DNA of 48,108 bases from Chara braunii (GCA_003427395.1 BFEA01000066.1:3335044-3383151); one strand, 5' to 3'; shown: positions 19,060 to 29,048, counted from the stretch's first letter. Program-made: numbers and translations. The notes: generated by a model not told the origin, from the letters alone.

Positions 19060-19872
19060 CTACAGTTTGTCTTTTCCATCCCATTTCACGATCCTTTCAA
19101 GTTTCAACTCTTTGTACTGTTTCCGCATACTTTTGAGGACATCGGTTTTCGGTTTTTCAATTCTTTTGAAATCTCTGTTATCGTTGAAGGTTTTTTTCAT
19201 TCCAGCATGATATGAAACCAGGTATTCAACCAGTGTAGCACTCGGATTCCTATCTAGTAGTGATAGTACGAGACCATCCAGGGCCGCTTTTACTCGTTTG
19301 ACATACTCACAGAGGACCGTTCCAATAGGTTTTGCAGGTCCGGCTCTCCCAAGTTTCAGAGGAGAAACCCGAAAAACGTCCTTGACTCCAACTTTCTCTA
19401 GAAATGTGAGTGTTGTTTGACAGTTGTGATTGATCTCTTCGATGTACGTCATTCTTCCAGGGTATGGTACGTTTCGTGAGCTATGCAAAAATGAATGGAT
19501 CTCAGGAATCTCGTTGAGTCTCACCTGAATATGTCCGTTCGGTTTGGGCAGTTGAAACCTCTGACATACGCAAACTGGTGAATCGTCGATTGCGCATGCT
19601 TTGTGGTTATGTAGAAGATCAGCTACGGACTTGGTCTTTGTACAGACCGTCCTAAGCTTCTTCCGTACAATGTTAGACTGCTCTTGAGATGCAGTTCTAC
19701 TTCCGATGCATTCACGCACTTCCTTTCTGACCGTGCTTTTGTTAACACATGGGCTAAAAGGAATCTTAATCACAATCCGTAGCCTTGGGTTATATCCAAG
19801 TTTTTTCATTAACTCAGTCGAAATCAAACCACGAACAATCTGGAGTCCTCTTGTATTATTAATACATTTCAA
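19060..19872 (-). pseudogene. PLE CxC linker and RT N-terminal region, copy B
   Basis: A continuous 270-codon frame: KKLGYNPRLRIVIKIPFSPC, VNKSTVRKEVRECIGSRTAS, SPVCVCQRFQLPKPNGH (the CxC motif), LNEIPEIHSFLHSSRNVPYP, VSPLKLGRAGPAKPIGTVLC, and a basic end, MRKQYKELKLERIVKWDGK. The CxC motif between nuclease and RT is known for the Naiad/Chlamys clade. This region probably holds the fingers of the RT. It continues the linker frame 19873-20283 across one stop. Confidence 0.8.
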
Positions 19873-20283
19873 TCATTGCAGCATCTCAATGAGATCATTC
19901 GGATCTTTCAGGTAAAAAACACTTCTCTTTTTCCACGGTTCTCTTAGGAGGGAGAACAACTCTTCTTTCCTCCTATCTGCCTCAGTTTCGGTCTGAATCA
20001 GGCAAGTTAGTTCAAACGTCCCTCGATCCTCAAAAACAGACTTCATATCCCTCAGCAACATGCACGATCCCTCGAATTTGAACTTAGATTCCCCGTAGGC
20101 CAATCTGATCACTCGCCAAGGAGTGACCCATCTGGATCCTCCAGAGCAGTTGATCGATCCAGGTTTTGCTATACTCTTCAATGATTTTAGTATATCAAGC
20201 AAATTAGTGGTCCGACGAAAATTCACACACGCAAAGGTGAGTGGTTCCCATTTCTTTCCACCCTTTTTACTATTTGACTTCAC
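19873..20283 (-). pseudogene. PLE basic linker domain, copy B
   Basis: A 136-codon frame following the nuclease: KPCLDCRKNKPRTRPRRARV lies just upstream with a CxxC pair, then SKKGGKKWEPLTFACVNFRR, LLDILKSLKSIAKPGSINCS and FKFEGSCMLLRDMKSVFED. Highly conserved with copy A. The basic CxxC stretch is a plausible nucleic-acid-binding element. It ends at a TGA before the CxC frame. Confidence 0.7.
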
Positions 20284-20356
20284 TCTTGCTCTTCTTGGTC
20301 TAGTCCTTGGTTTATTCTTTCTGCAATCAAGACATGGTTTTTCATGGTTAATAGTT

Positions 20357-20743
20357 TTAGTATCTATATTTCCCGTTTTTATCGAAGAAAAATAACGGAA
20401 TAGTCGTATATTTCCAAAAACCGAATTTACTCAACCATTTGTGAACTTTGACGATCGGGTCTACTGCAGAGGCACGCGTATGTTCTCGCCATCTACATGC
20501 CAGTGTCCTACATGTCTGCCCGATATATGTCTTCTTGCAGAACGACGAGGCTAGCATATACACACACGAGGGGCATTGCTTTGGTTCTACTAGAACATTC
20601 GGATTGATACGCGTTAGGTACTTCAAAAAAGTGGCACCCCATGTTACGTGTCCGAGGACAAATGAGAGGATAGTTCCCAGTCTAAACGCTCCTTCTAAGT
20701 GATCCCTTAACCCTTCTTGTTCGTTCCCGATAGCGTTGCTCAT
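20357..20743 (-). pseudogene. GIY-YIG endonuclease domain of the PLE, copy B
   Basis: The 128-codon frame has an N-terminal lead (EQEGLRDHLEGAFRLGTILS), then CPSCVYMLASSFCKKTYIG, TCRTLACRWREHTRASAV, and KVHKWLSKFGFWKYTTIPL. The VY/YIG pair and the conserved Arg place it in the GIY-YIG family. Only one Cys lies between the VY and YIG motifs, so the CCHH zinc site of canonical PLE nucleases is not evident, which fits Chlamys. It is separated from the N-terminal protein by about 160 bases of coding-like sequence with stops. Confidence 0.88.
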
Positions 20744-20902
20744 CCGGATCAGAAGACGCCTGAGGCTTCTCTGGGAACTCTAATTTCCATTAACACCTCC
20801 ATCAGAATCTGCCTCGCCACCTTCTTCTTCGACTTCTGTTTCATGCTCGTCTCATTCATTTACAAGTCAGGTGAACTCGTTAGTGTCTTGTTTCACGAGC
20901 TC

Positions 20903-22075
20903 TCAAGCGATGTTGTCTTTCCGTTCCCATTTCACCCCCCTCGCCAGGCAGAGGCTCTTGATCTTCTTCCTGTTCACCTCCATATAGTGATCGAGCCTTT
21001 GTCTCATGTATTCAACGATCTCGACCTCCGTCTTATCGCTCTTCGTGCAGCTACCCCGGTTCAACTTCAGTTTGTCCTTCTCTTCATCTTCGGATTCGTT
21101 GTTGCCATCCTCCTTTCTATCCACCTTCACGCTGGTCTTCTTGTTCTCCACGATCTCCATAGCAGGGCCGCTTTGCCCCCCTTGTACTTTCCCAACTATC
21201 ATTGATAGTAGTTTCATAACGTCTTCCAAATTCATATTGGGCTTGTTCTCCGGAACACCCTCGTGGACTCCCGTCTTCTTATCCTCCTCGTCTGAGGACA
21301 CTTCAATCTGAGGTTCGCGAATCTTGATTCCACCGCTCCTAGACCTTGATCTCGATTTTTGTCGGTCTTGTGCTGGCGAATTCAATCCCATTACTCTCTT
21401 TCTCTTCTCAATGCTCCCTTCTTCGCTCGTTACGCCTTTCGATTCCAATTCTTCAACCTTCTTGGCTATCTTCGCACGCTCGGCTTCCGCTGCTTTAGAC
21501 ATCTTCTCGACTGAATCGAGTTTCTCTGATATCTTCTTCAAAGAAGTTCCGAAGTTGTTTGTAAGCCAAGGTTTCAAGCTTTGCTTGTTGTCTTCCGATT
21601 TCGTGGCAACCTTCCCCTTCCCTTTCTTCGCTCCCTGTTTACTACTCTCGCTTAAGTCGGTCACACTTCGTCGCTCCTCCTCCATATCCTTCGTCTTCCA
21701 TTTCCCAATGAGCTTAAGGCGCTCTCTTGTAAACCAGGCCCTGTTCCCAGGGGCTGGGAATGGGTTCGCAGCAGGTGTCTTCTGCTGTTGGTATCCTTGT
21801 TGATGTTGGTCGTAGTTCCAGTTCTGCGCAGCTAGCGGTGGAGGTGGCGGTGAAGGTGGCGGTGGAGCAGGGAGTGTCCCAGGATGCCATCCGTAGTATG
21901 GGTATCCAGGTGGGAGAACCACTGGCTGCACTGCTGGTGAAGGCTGGTTCTGTTGCGTTGTCACTGGAAGATTCGCCCATTGTGTCGTCGCCTGATAATC
22001 CATCCAGTATCGACGATCGCTTGACCACCTTCCTCTGCCTCTACCGCGTCCCCTTCCTCTCCCTTGTGCGTACAT
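20903..22075 (-). CDS. PLE N-terminal RG-rich / Pro-rich / coiled-coil protein, copy B
   Basis: An uninterrupted 390-codon frame from ATG (MYAQGRGRGRG...). Residues 1-20 are RG repeats; 30-85 Gln/Pro-rich ending in PPPPSPPPPPLAAQN; about 125-155 Lys-rich (SKQGAKKGKGKVATKSED); 165-200 helical, charged (EKLDSVEKMSKAAEAERAKI); 220-245 KRKRVMGLNSPAQDRQKSRS; then acidic, with KLLSMIVGKVQ; and a C-terminal RQRLDHYMEVNRKKIKSLC. Beyond the TGA the reading continues as ELVKQDTNEF, so the original protein was probably fused to the nuclease and RT. I know of no named family; Gag-like or RNA-chaperone function is inference. Confidence 0.75.
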   Translation of the reverse strand: MYAQGRGRGRGRGRGRWSSDRRYWMDYQATTQWANLPVTTQQNQPSPAVQPVVLPPGYPYYGWHPGTLPAPPPPSPPPPPLAAQNWNYDQHQQGYQQQKTPAANPFPAPGNRAWFTRERLKLIGKWKTKDMEEERRSVTDLSESSKQGAKKGKGKVATKSEDNKQSLKPWLTNNFGTSLKKISEKLDSVEKMSKAAEAERAKIAKKVEELESKGVTSEEGSIEKRKRVMGLNSPAQDRQKSRSRSRSGGIKIREPQIEVSSDEEDKKTGVHEGVPENKPNMNLEDVMKLLSMIVGKVQGGQSGPAMEIVENKKTSVKVDRKEDGNNESEDEEKDKLKLNRGSCTKSDKTEVEIVEYMRQRLDHYMEVNRKKIKSLCLARGVKWERKDNIA

Positions 22076-22215
22076 GCAGATTGGTCACCTGTACACACAC
22101 GACAAAAGAGCCGAAAAGAAGAGAAAAAGAAATATAGATTCTCCACACAACCTCGATACAAGGTGAAAGAGGTACACCTTGGATATGCCGTACACTTAAA
22201 ATGTAGGCAAGAAAG

Positions 22216-22265
22216 ACTGTTCCTTTCGGGACAAGTAACGGACCAGTTTCAAAAACTATAATAAT

Positions 22266-22339
<74 letters not shown>

Positions 22340-22757
22340 TTTACGCAAGCCAAAAAGTCAAATGAACAGCTGAAGAACTCATAAACATGTAGACGTCATG
22401 CCTGCTCACTTGGTTTGAGATCCGCAGAGTTCAATGCAGTACAATATTCTGCTGAGATTACTTTCCCACCTGTGGTTCAACCGAATACGCCAAGAGACTT
22501 ACAGGTACAGGCCGTACCTGGCCCCGATTTTGGTCTGATTCCAAGTATGATAACCTGTTGATGCACCTCTGGCTCGACCGAATATGCCGAGAGATTCAAA
22601 TATAGGTTGTGCCTGGCCCCAATTTTGGTCGGATTAATTGGTGTCTCACCACGTTCTTGCAGACTTCAAAGTTTCCTACAGAGATTACTTGCGCACCTCC
22701 GGCTCGGCCGGATACACTGAGAAGTTTTCGGGCACGGGCCGTTCCTGGTCCCAATTA
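22216..22757 (-). repeat. PLE pseudo-LTR, copy 3 (5' end of element B)
   Basis: Matches 11955-12471 of copy 1, including the subrepeats and the A run, here expanded to about 67 bases with one short T interruption (22268-22337). It lacks the 3' tail with the TATA-like box. The switch from gag to pseudo-LTR is at 22757/22758. Confidence 0.8.
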
Positions 22758-22759
22758 TT

Positions 22760-24242
22760 GACCACTCCTGCTGGGAGCACGACTTATTGGGGAGGGAGGG
22801 AGGGTCGGGGTACTTGTGCCTGCATAACCATCAGTGCGTTCTCCACCCTTTCTATCTTATTGTTGACTTCGTGCACGCATTCATATAGGTTTTCGATCCC
22901 AGTTTCCACCTTATCCCCTGTCTAACCGGTCAGATCTACGACTTCTCCTTCCTTAAGCAAGGCTAATGACTCGGTTACTACCGTTTTCTCTGCAAGGTCC
23001 GTTACCGTACTGAAATCAACATCCCTCGTATTCATGAATTTGCTCGTCTACTGGTATGCTGACAAAATCTTGTCCTTATCAAACTCAGAGAACTACATGA
23101 GAAAATACTTGTTCATTATTCAGTCCGTTACCCTAGGGATCCTTAGCGCCACCAGGATGAATTCTCTCAGGAAGTCATTGTATGTGGCGAAGTTCCTCCT
23201 TTTTACTGCCGCTAATCCGGTTTTTGTTGCCATCTTTTCTGCTGCCAGATACTTCCTCATCATCACATCCCGGGTCTCTTTCCAGGACCTGCTCGCGGCA
23301 ACGATAGGCATTATGTCTCGTCCTAGGCTCAGCGACACATGCTGTCCTAGGTGATCCATCTTTTCCTCTTCACTTCATTTCAGTAACGCAGCCAGGTTCT
23401 CGTAATCTATTAGCAAATCAGTGATGTTTGCCCTGTCAAACATCAATTGTTTCTTAGCGTCCGCGAGGTATCCTTGGTTTTTGTTTAGTGCTCATGTAAG
23501 GGACGACACCATTTTCATGAGGCCACCCTCCGAGCTGCTGGTCTCGCCTGTCGTACTAGTTTCCTGTCCCTCCTTGCCGGCCCTTTGTCCTTCTCTGGTT
23601 TTTGCAGTCCCCTCCGGATCAAACCATCCCAATACCCTTTCCCTAAGGCTCTAGAGTCCCTCGCACCCCCGCATAACTATCGGCGTGGTCGGCAGATGGC
23701 TGACCCTGTTGTCGATAGCTGACGGATTTGTAGTTTTTTTAGCTTCTATTCCAGGGGAGTTCTCCCTCTCTTTTTATCTCTTGCTTGGTGTTCCTCCGCG
23801 ATCATTATCCTTACCCCCCTGCCCGATTTCGCCTCGGTTGGCCTTCCGTTCGTCATGCGGTCCTTCCTTTTCCTTCGGAAGGTCTTCCTCGTTTCCAATC
23901 GTCATCTCTTCGATCAATTTTGCCTTGTACTCTACGGTTCTCTTTTCAATCTCTGCTAGTTTGCGCCTTGCATCCGTGATTTTCACCTTCTTTGACACAA
24001 CTCCGTCTGAATTTTGTGGGCTCGATCTCTCTTTATTTCTACCTTCCCTCCTGGGTCCCTTGTTTGCTTCCCCCGGCTTCTCCCGAGCTTTCTCCTGAGG
24101 AAATCTCTTTCCTGTTCCCCTTGGTTCCGTCCGCATTTGTCAATTCTCTGTCCTTCTGACACTCTTCGCTTTGTACGGCGCTGCCTCCTATGCCCGGTCC
24201 TCCCTCGCTTCTATGATTGTCTGTCTCATCTTTCGTTGCCAT
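22760..24242 (-). pseudogene. Gag of the minus-strand Ty3 element (broken)
   Basis: It begins at ATG (24242) with MATKDETDNHRSEGGPG. After a frame change comes a basic, helical part (KITDARRKLAEIEKRTVEYK). Near 23360-23470 the reading is GYLADAKKQLMFDRANITD followed by LLIDYENLAALL, a capsid-like segment. Then DHLGQHVSLSLGRDIMPI and MMRKYLAAEKMATKTGLA (23359-23120) follow. The end (22930-22780) reads DKVETGIENLYECVHEVNNK, a likely coiled coil. Several stops. No clear zinc knuckle before the sequence is cut at 22757 by the PLE. It would form the virus-like particle; the assignment rests on position before pol and the capsid-like pattern. Confidence 0.6.
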
Positions 24243-25047
24243 CTTGCCTAGATCTGCACAAACCAGAGGATTTCCCGGGACACAGGTAGCTCGGGACTTT
24301 TAGATTCCGTAGGCCTTGGTCCTTCGGTTTATCTTATTCAAAAAAGTAGTCCCCCCCTCGATTTTTGTCCTCTGATTGTTTTCCCGAAAAGAGTCTGTAA
24401 TCAACCAACTTCTCTTTCGACAAGCTCGCCTAGAGTGTTCCAGTTTGCAGCGCCGGGCACACAAGAGTTCTGGTTGGGCACTCCGTCAGGGAGGGTCCCC
24501 ATTCAACATTTCTTTTACTGTTTTTTTGAGGTGTTCTCAACCTTTCTGGTTATGGCAATTATCGTGGATCTATCCCCTCATGGGTTTATACACAATGCGA
24601 GTTTGACTACTATTACTTCCTGATCTGCGTAGGCGCACCAGTAGTGGGGGTCTTTCTTAGGGTTCGAGCCTACGTTCGGGTATTCAGAAATGCCCATACT
24701 TCGCCGCACGTGGTTAGATAAGGTTCGCATCTGCTATAGTCGACCTGCCTTGGCCGAGCGTGGCCTCTCCCTACTTCCCAGACTTCATGCTTTTGTCGTC
24801 CCTTCCCCGTTTTGCAACGGCGTGTTTTGACTGTCTGGGTCTAACGGTCCTTTCCCATTTCCATCGGTGAGCCTCTATATGTAATGAGTATACTTTATTC
24901 ACCATACTAACTCGCTCCCTGGCGTTAGTCTTGCTCTCGTCCCCGTGGCCCTTCTGGTTCAGTAGGCTCCTCGAACAACTGAGCCACCCATGCTAGATAG
25001 CTCTGTCTCAATTTCTCTCCGAATTATGTGCTCGTATTTTGCAGAGG
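24243..25047 (-). pseudogene. Broken coding-like stretch upstream of gag
   Basis: No continuous frame, but readable pieces recur on the minus strand: KYEHIIRREIETELSSMGGS near 24990, then PHYWCAYADQEVIVVKLAL near 24610, then GAANWNTLGELVEREVG near 24440. Stops separate them. It may be the fourth part of the upstream protein cluster or the gag leader. No LTR end or primer-binding site was recognised. Confidence 0.3.
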
Positions 25048-26131
25048 CTAACCTTTGCAACCCGAAATCAGAATATTGATAACCTCCAGTAGATCCTGGG
25101 CCGGGTTCCCCAAGAACATTCCGTGCTCCACGAAGATGCCATAAAACATCCCGATGGCTTGAGCTGGGAAGTGATCTATCCAGATTATTACCGAGTCTGC
25201 CAGATCATGCGCCTTAGGGAGGCTCCAAAAGATGAGGTCTATCATGAATCGGGGGACCTGACATCTTAGCGGGGTTGTCGGTGCCCTAAACTCCCACCAG
25301 CTCCGCACTTCCACCCTGGTCCGTAAGCCCACGTTCCTCCTACCCCTGATCGATTGACCTATTTGTGTCAACACCCGGGCGGCCCTCTGGGAGACCGGCG
25401 CTAGGCCGTGGCCTTGTCTTATTCCTACCCCCAGCGAGTGCCATCCAATTTCGGATAGGTACAAAGTCCCAGTTACTTCCAAATTGCAGTATAGGTCATT
25501 GCTTAGGTCATTGCTTCCTCGAAAGTCACGTCAGCAAGGGCCGCTACTGCCTGCCTGACGCGCGCCTCGCCACCCATCCTTTGCAGTATAAAGGGCGGCA
25601 GCCTCATTTGTACGCACTAGGTAGTAGGTAGAGTAAAGGTCTCCGCCATGACCACTCTTAGATCCGTTGTTACTTTGTCATGCTCAGGGTCGACAAACTC
25701 CAACCCTATCCGCCATACCAGCTACCATGCGTCCTCGAACATGCTCAGAGGGTCTTCCCTTGATGCTAACATGACCCCGAAGGTGCGTCACCCATCCTTT
25801 GATAGGTACATCCGCCCCTTCGCACGTACGTGTCCTTGCGGATCCGGATTCCAATCGCCCTGCTCCCCTTCCACATGCCATTCGACTTCGGTTACCTGGT
25901 ACACCATATTTTCCGAAACTTCGATTCCGACCCAATCCACTATAGGATTCCGGACTTTGTTTCGGGTGGGCATGCTGATTTCTATGCCGCCGTCCCATTC
26001 TCTCGGCGGCTCTATCCCCACTGACCGATCTTCAAGGAACATCCTTCTTCGGGCCATTTCGTACTGCCCTTCTTGTCTCGCTTCCTTACCTGCAATCAGA
26101 AACTGTGCCCACAACCGGACGCCCCTCCCTG
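25048..26131 (-). pseudogene. Unknown protein family, paralogue 3 (frameshifted)
   Basis: The N-terminal half (26114-25788) contains GGIEISMPTRNKVRNPIVDW, VGIEVSENMVYQVTEVEWHV and RAKGRMYLSKDG. The C-terminal half (25482-25048) contains VEVRSWWEFRAP, LRCQVPRFMIDLIFWSLPKA and HGMFLGNPAQDLLEVINIL. The middle is broken. The spaced pattern 'V-V-R ... RC-VP-F-D-F' and 'G-YLS-DG' is shared with 27062-27907 and, in part, with 26400-27050. I recognise no known fold. Confidence 0.55.
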
Positions 26132-26399
26132 TTTTAATATTCCCGCATGCCCTGTTATACTAATGTACATGCTCCCTACCCTTCATTACCCTCCCAATTT
26201 ACATGCATCCCCCACCCTTTGATTTCCTCATGGCTTCCGACCTTCCGGTTTTTTAGTTGAACCACATTACTTCAAATAGTTTAAAAACATCACCACGTAG
26301 GACGGAGCGGCCGCCGCCTCCCGGCTAAGTATGGCGTCCCAGTCCTCCGCGTCTACCTCTAGACGATCATACTTACCTATTCTCAAAATGATGAGAACC

Positions 26400-27050
26400 T
26401 CCCAGGCTCTATCGCCATAGAGGGCCCGTACTTCAACGAGGTCTTATAAAATTCTTCAGTCAACCATGCACACTTTATATGTGTCTATTCCATGGAATCA
26501 GCCACGTTTGAAATGTGGTAAAAACCCCCAAACCAATCGGCCACGAACTCTGGCACCCAGGCAGTTGTTCGCAGGCTACGAGGCTTGAGTTTCTTCCATC
26601 CTCCCATCACGACCCTACTACTGACTTCAACCCACCCTTTGTTAGCGAACCTCTCGCCTTCCTTTCGGGTCCTTGCCTCTGCATATCCTAGAAGCCACAT
26701 CGGATCATATCCTGCCACTAGCGTAGTGCAAAATAAATGTCACCGCTTCTCGGAAAGAACGATCGTTCCGACTGATTCCACTTTGTGTTCCGGTATCTCG
26801 TCCCATCCTTCCTCTTTCCTTATTGGGTTTTAGATCCGTTATATCCAGACATACGATCATTCCGAGGCAACTTCAAATCCAACCCAGTCGCACGTGGTTC
26901 CTCTCAGTTCGTTTTCCGCTGGTATAGGCATTTCTACCCCCCCTCTGACTCACCTTGGCTCCCATCCTCTCAAAGTACAGTCCATCAGCAACTGCTCGCT
27001 AACCATCATTTCTTTCTTGCACAACGTCGGCCACTCATCTGCCCTAAATA
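26400..27050 (-). pseudogene. Unknown protein family, paralogue 2 (most decayed)
   Basis: Readable pieces on the minus strand: GGVEMPIPAENELRG then CDWVGFEVASE near 26890-26950, parallel to paralogue 3's GGIEISMP and DWVGIEVSE, and 26718-26485 with WVEVSSRVVMGGWKK, TTAWVPEFVADWFGGFYHI, parallel to its VEVRSWW and VPRFMIDLIF. Several stops between. Its size and order match the other two copies, giving a period near 0.9-1.0 kb. Confidence 0.5.
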
Positions 27051-27061
27051 AGTTTCCTTCC

Positions 27062-27907
27062 TCAGAAATCTAAGTCTTTTATCTCATCCCCCTCACCATT
27101 GTCACTGATGTCCTCCTCTTCGTCGTAGAACAATTCTCTCACCCCTTCTAGGAAGGTCTCCCCTATGGCCACATTCATGTAAACTATCCCCCAATGTACC
27201 GAGCTAGGGACATAGACATTGTCTATGCTCAGGCAGTTCAACATCTCTGCCAGTTCCCTCGCCCAATTTTTTTCAAAGGGCCTCATTTCCACTGACGGTC
27301 GAAAGAAGTCCTTCCTGGCGCATTGGTACAGCCCGAGGTTCGTCATGGACTGGCATATCTGTACCAACCTACTGTGGGTTCCGAAGACCGCGTCCACTAG
27401 AAAATGAGGTACCACACATCTCATTGTTCTGACGGACCGTCTCACATTCCCCCTATCCCCGAGTTGCACTCGCACATCCACCTTTTCCATTTCCATCTCT
27501 GCTCGCTGACAGGCGGCCCATACAAACTCCCTTTCTGCCTTCCTAAACAATTCGTCCGGCACGGTCCCTAGTACCAAGTCCACGACCATAGCGTTTTCCC
27601 CATCTTGCGACAAGTAGACCCACCCTCGGGCTTCCACCGTCCCTCGGAATTCCAAATCCATCAAGCTCGGTGACAATCTTGTGAGATTGACCTTAGTACA
27701 TATCGTCTCTATCCAGAGGAATGCGTCCTCCTCATCCAGCATTACAATTTGGTAGGCTAGCTCTAGGTTTGTCCATGTTCCTTGTTCTGGGAGGACGACC
27801 GATACCCCATCCATTACATCTATTGGCATTTCCGAGCTGCTGGAATAGGTTGGAGACGACAACCACCGCACCATCTTGGTTTCCCAGCACCTGATTTCTA
27901 TTTCCAT
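27062..27907 (-). CDS. Unknown protein family, paralogue 1, 281 residues, open
   Basis: ATG at 27907 to TGA. Residues about 20-75 include GVSVVLPEQGTWTNLELAYQ and IVMLDEEDAFLWIETICTKV; about 85-100 RGTVEARGWVYLSQDGEN; about 115-150 KAEREFVWAACQRAEMEME then VDVRVQLGDRG; 160-180 RTMRCVVPHFLVDAVFGTH; 205-250 KNWARELAEMLNCLSIDNVY; 255-265 TFLEGVRELFYDEE; and an acidic tail ending EGDEIKDLDF. No signal peptide or membrane segment. The alternating hydrophobic pattern suggests a globular protein. It heads three tandem homologues upstream of Ty3 gag. Function unknown; being the only open copy, it may be the least decayed or under constraint. Confidence 0.6.
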   Translation of the reverse strand: MEIEIRCWETKMVRWLSSPTYSSSSEMPIDVMDGVSVVLPEQGTWTNLELAYQIVMLDEEDAFLWIETICTKVNLTRLSPSLMDLEFRGTVEARGWVYLSQDGENAMVVDLVLGTVPDELFRKAEREFVWAACQRAEMEMEKVDVRVQLGDRGNVRRSVRTMRCVVPHFLVDAVFGTHSRLVQICQSMTNLGLYQCARKDFFRPSVEMRPFEKNWARELAEMLNCLSIDNVYVPSSVHWGIVYMNVAIGETFLEGVRELFYDEEEDISDNGEGDEIKDLDF

Positions 27908-28933
27908 AAGAAAGCACCGAACGGCCCCTCCGGTCAGGTCAACCTACGTCCTAGATGAGAATTATTTCAGACCCCTTATCGAGGTCTCCTTACTCTACCC
28001 CCCCATTCCTAAGTGCCACCTTCCCAAAGCACCTCCGGTCGACCATCATATCCTACATTCCTTTTTTTGGTTTCATTCCAACTGATCTCTATCCTCCTTC
28101 CTTTCAATCATCCCTCACTCGTGTAGACGTAGGCAGGGAGGTGGGAATAGACTCGAATCATTGCCCCGTCCAACAGCTGAGACCTCAGCCAACCTTTACA
28201 GAGGGGGAATACAAAAAAGAAAGTTTAAGCAATCTCACACACAGACCGGTCATCTCCTCACCGACCTTCCTCAATGTGGTCTCTCCAGTGGTACTTTCGA
28301 TAGCGTTTTATCCCATACCTCAAGCGCAGCTCAACCGTCCCGAGCGAGGCACCCAGCCTCCAGGGAGGGTGTTACCCCCCTCCATTCGCCCAAAATACCC
28401 CATCTCGTTTTGCCGCTCTTGCATACCCCCGTTGGCACCGGGAATCACCCCGCGTACCCCGTTAGGAGCAAAAGTCTGTCATCCAGACATTCACTTTCAT
28501 CGGTCCGATAAGAATCAGCCTTTCCCCCGTCATACTACGAGAGGCTACTAATTGTTTCTGAGGCTTCCTCCTTGCCCCACATGCAGCGGTCCTCTGTCTG
28601 CCGACAAACAGTCGCTCTGTCTGAGGAGACGTTTCGCATCCCGCCTGGGCAAGGTGCCGGGCCATGCTCGGTCCACCCGGGAGGGAGTGTTACTAATCAA
28701 CCGGCGAGACCGACTCCTGCCTGACAGCCCGGTGACCCAACCTCCCACACAAGAGACCCGGCGACACTACAATAGAAACAACTTTTCGCAACCCGCCCCA
28801 GCTGGTTCAGACCCATCCTTTCCTTCCGAAAGGCAGAACGCTCAATTTTCCCTCATGCAGATCACAAGTCTCAAGTGAGACACACATAGTACAAGTGCCT
28901 TTCCCTTGGTGCACCCAACGCTTTCTAGCCATT
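27908..28933. other. No gene recognised (possible 5' region of the large element)
   Basis: GC-rich sequence with short overlapping frames on both strands and no coherent protein. If the large Ty3 element extends this far, its 5' LTR could lie here, but I found no matching second LTR near 5-7 kb. Confidence 0.4.
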
Positions 28934-29038
28934 NNNNNNNNNNNNNNNNNNNNNNNNNNNNNNNNNNNNNNNNNNNNNNNNNNNNNNNNNNNNNNNNNNN
29001 NNNNNNNNNNNNNNNNNNNNNNNNNNNNNNNNNNNNNN
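28934..29038. other. Assembly gap (105 N)
   Basis: Run of N, followed by a C run. Frames drawn across it are meaningless. Confidence 1.
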
Positions 29039-29048
29039 CCCCCCCCCC

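Larger units (their letters stand above)
17106..22757 (-). mobile_element. Penelope-like element with N-terminal GIY-YIG nuclease, copy B
   Basis: Same layout as copy A but better preserved: pseudo-LTR (22757-22216), N-terminal protein (22075-20903), GIY-YIG (20743-20357), linker and CxC domain (20283-19060), RT (18846-18058) and pseudo-LTR (17880-17106). Only a handful of stops and frameshifts interrupt it. The two copies are clearly diverged, with many substitutions in both coding and non-coding parts, so they are not a recent duplication. The 5' boundary at 22757 is where similarity to the other pseudo-LTRs ends and Ty3 gag begins. Confidence 0.85.
5139..27907 (-). mobile_element. Large, decayed Ty3-type LTR retrotransposon split by two PLE copies
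   Basis: In transcription order: a three-copy unknown gene cluster (27907-25048), a broken coding stretch (25047-24243), gag (24242-22760), an interruption of two PLE copies (22757-11802), pol with PR-RT-RNase H-IN order (11788-6944), and extra coding sequence (6551-5139). PR-RT-RH-IN order identifies the Ty3 superfamily. Membership of gag and pol in one element is well supported by order, strand and lack of a second pol. Membership of the outermost parts is inference. LTRs, primer-binding site and target duplication were not found by eye. Confidence 0.6.

Noticed and set aside
11802-22757. Hammerhead ribozyme in the PLE pseudo-LTRs
   Set aside because: I searched by eye for CTGANGA followed by GAAA on both strands and found no acceptable pair, in line with reports for this clade.
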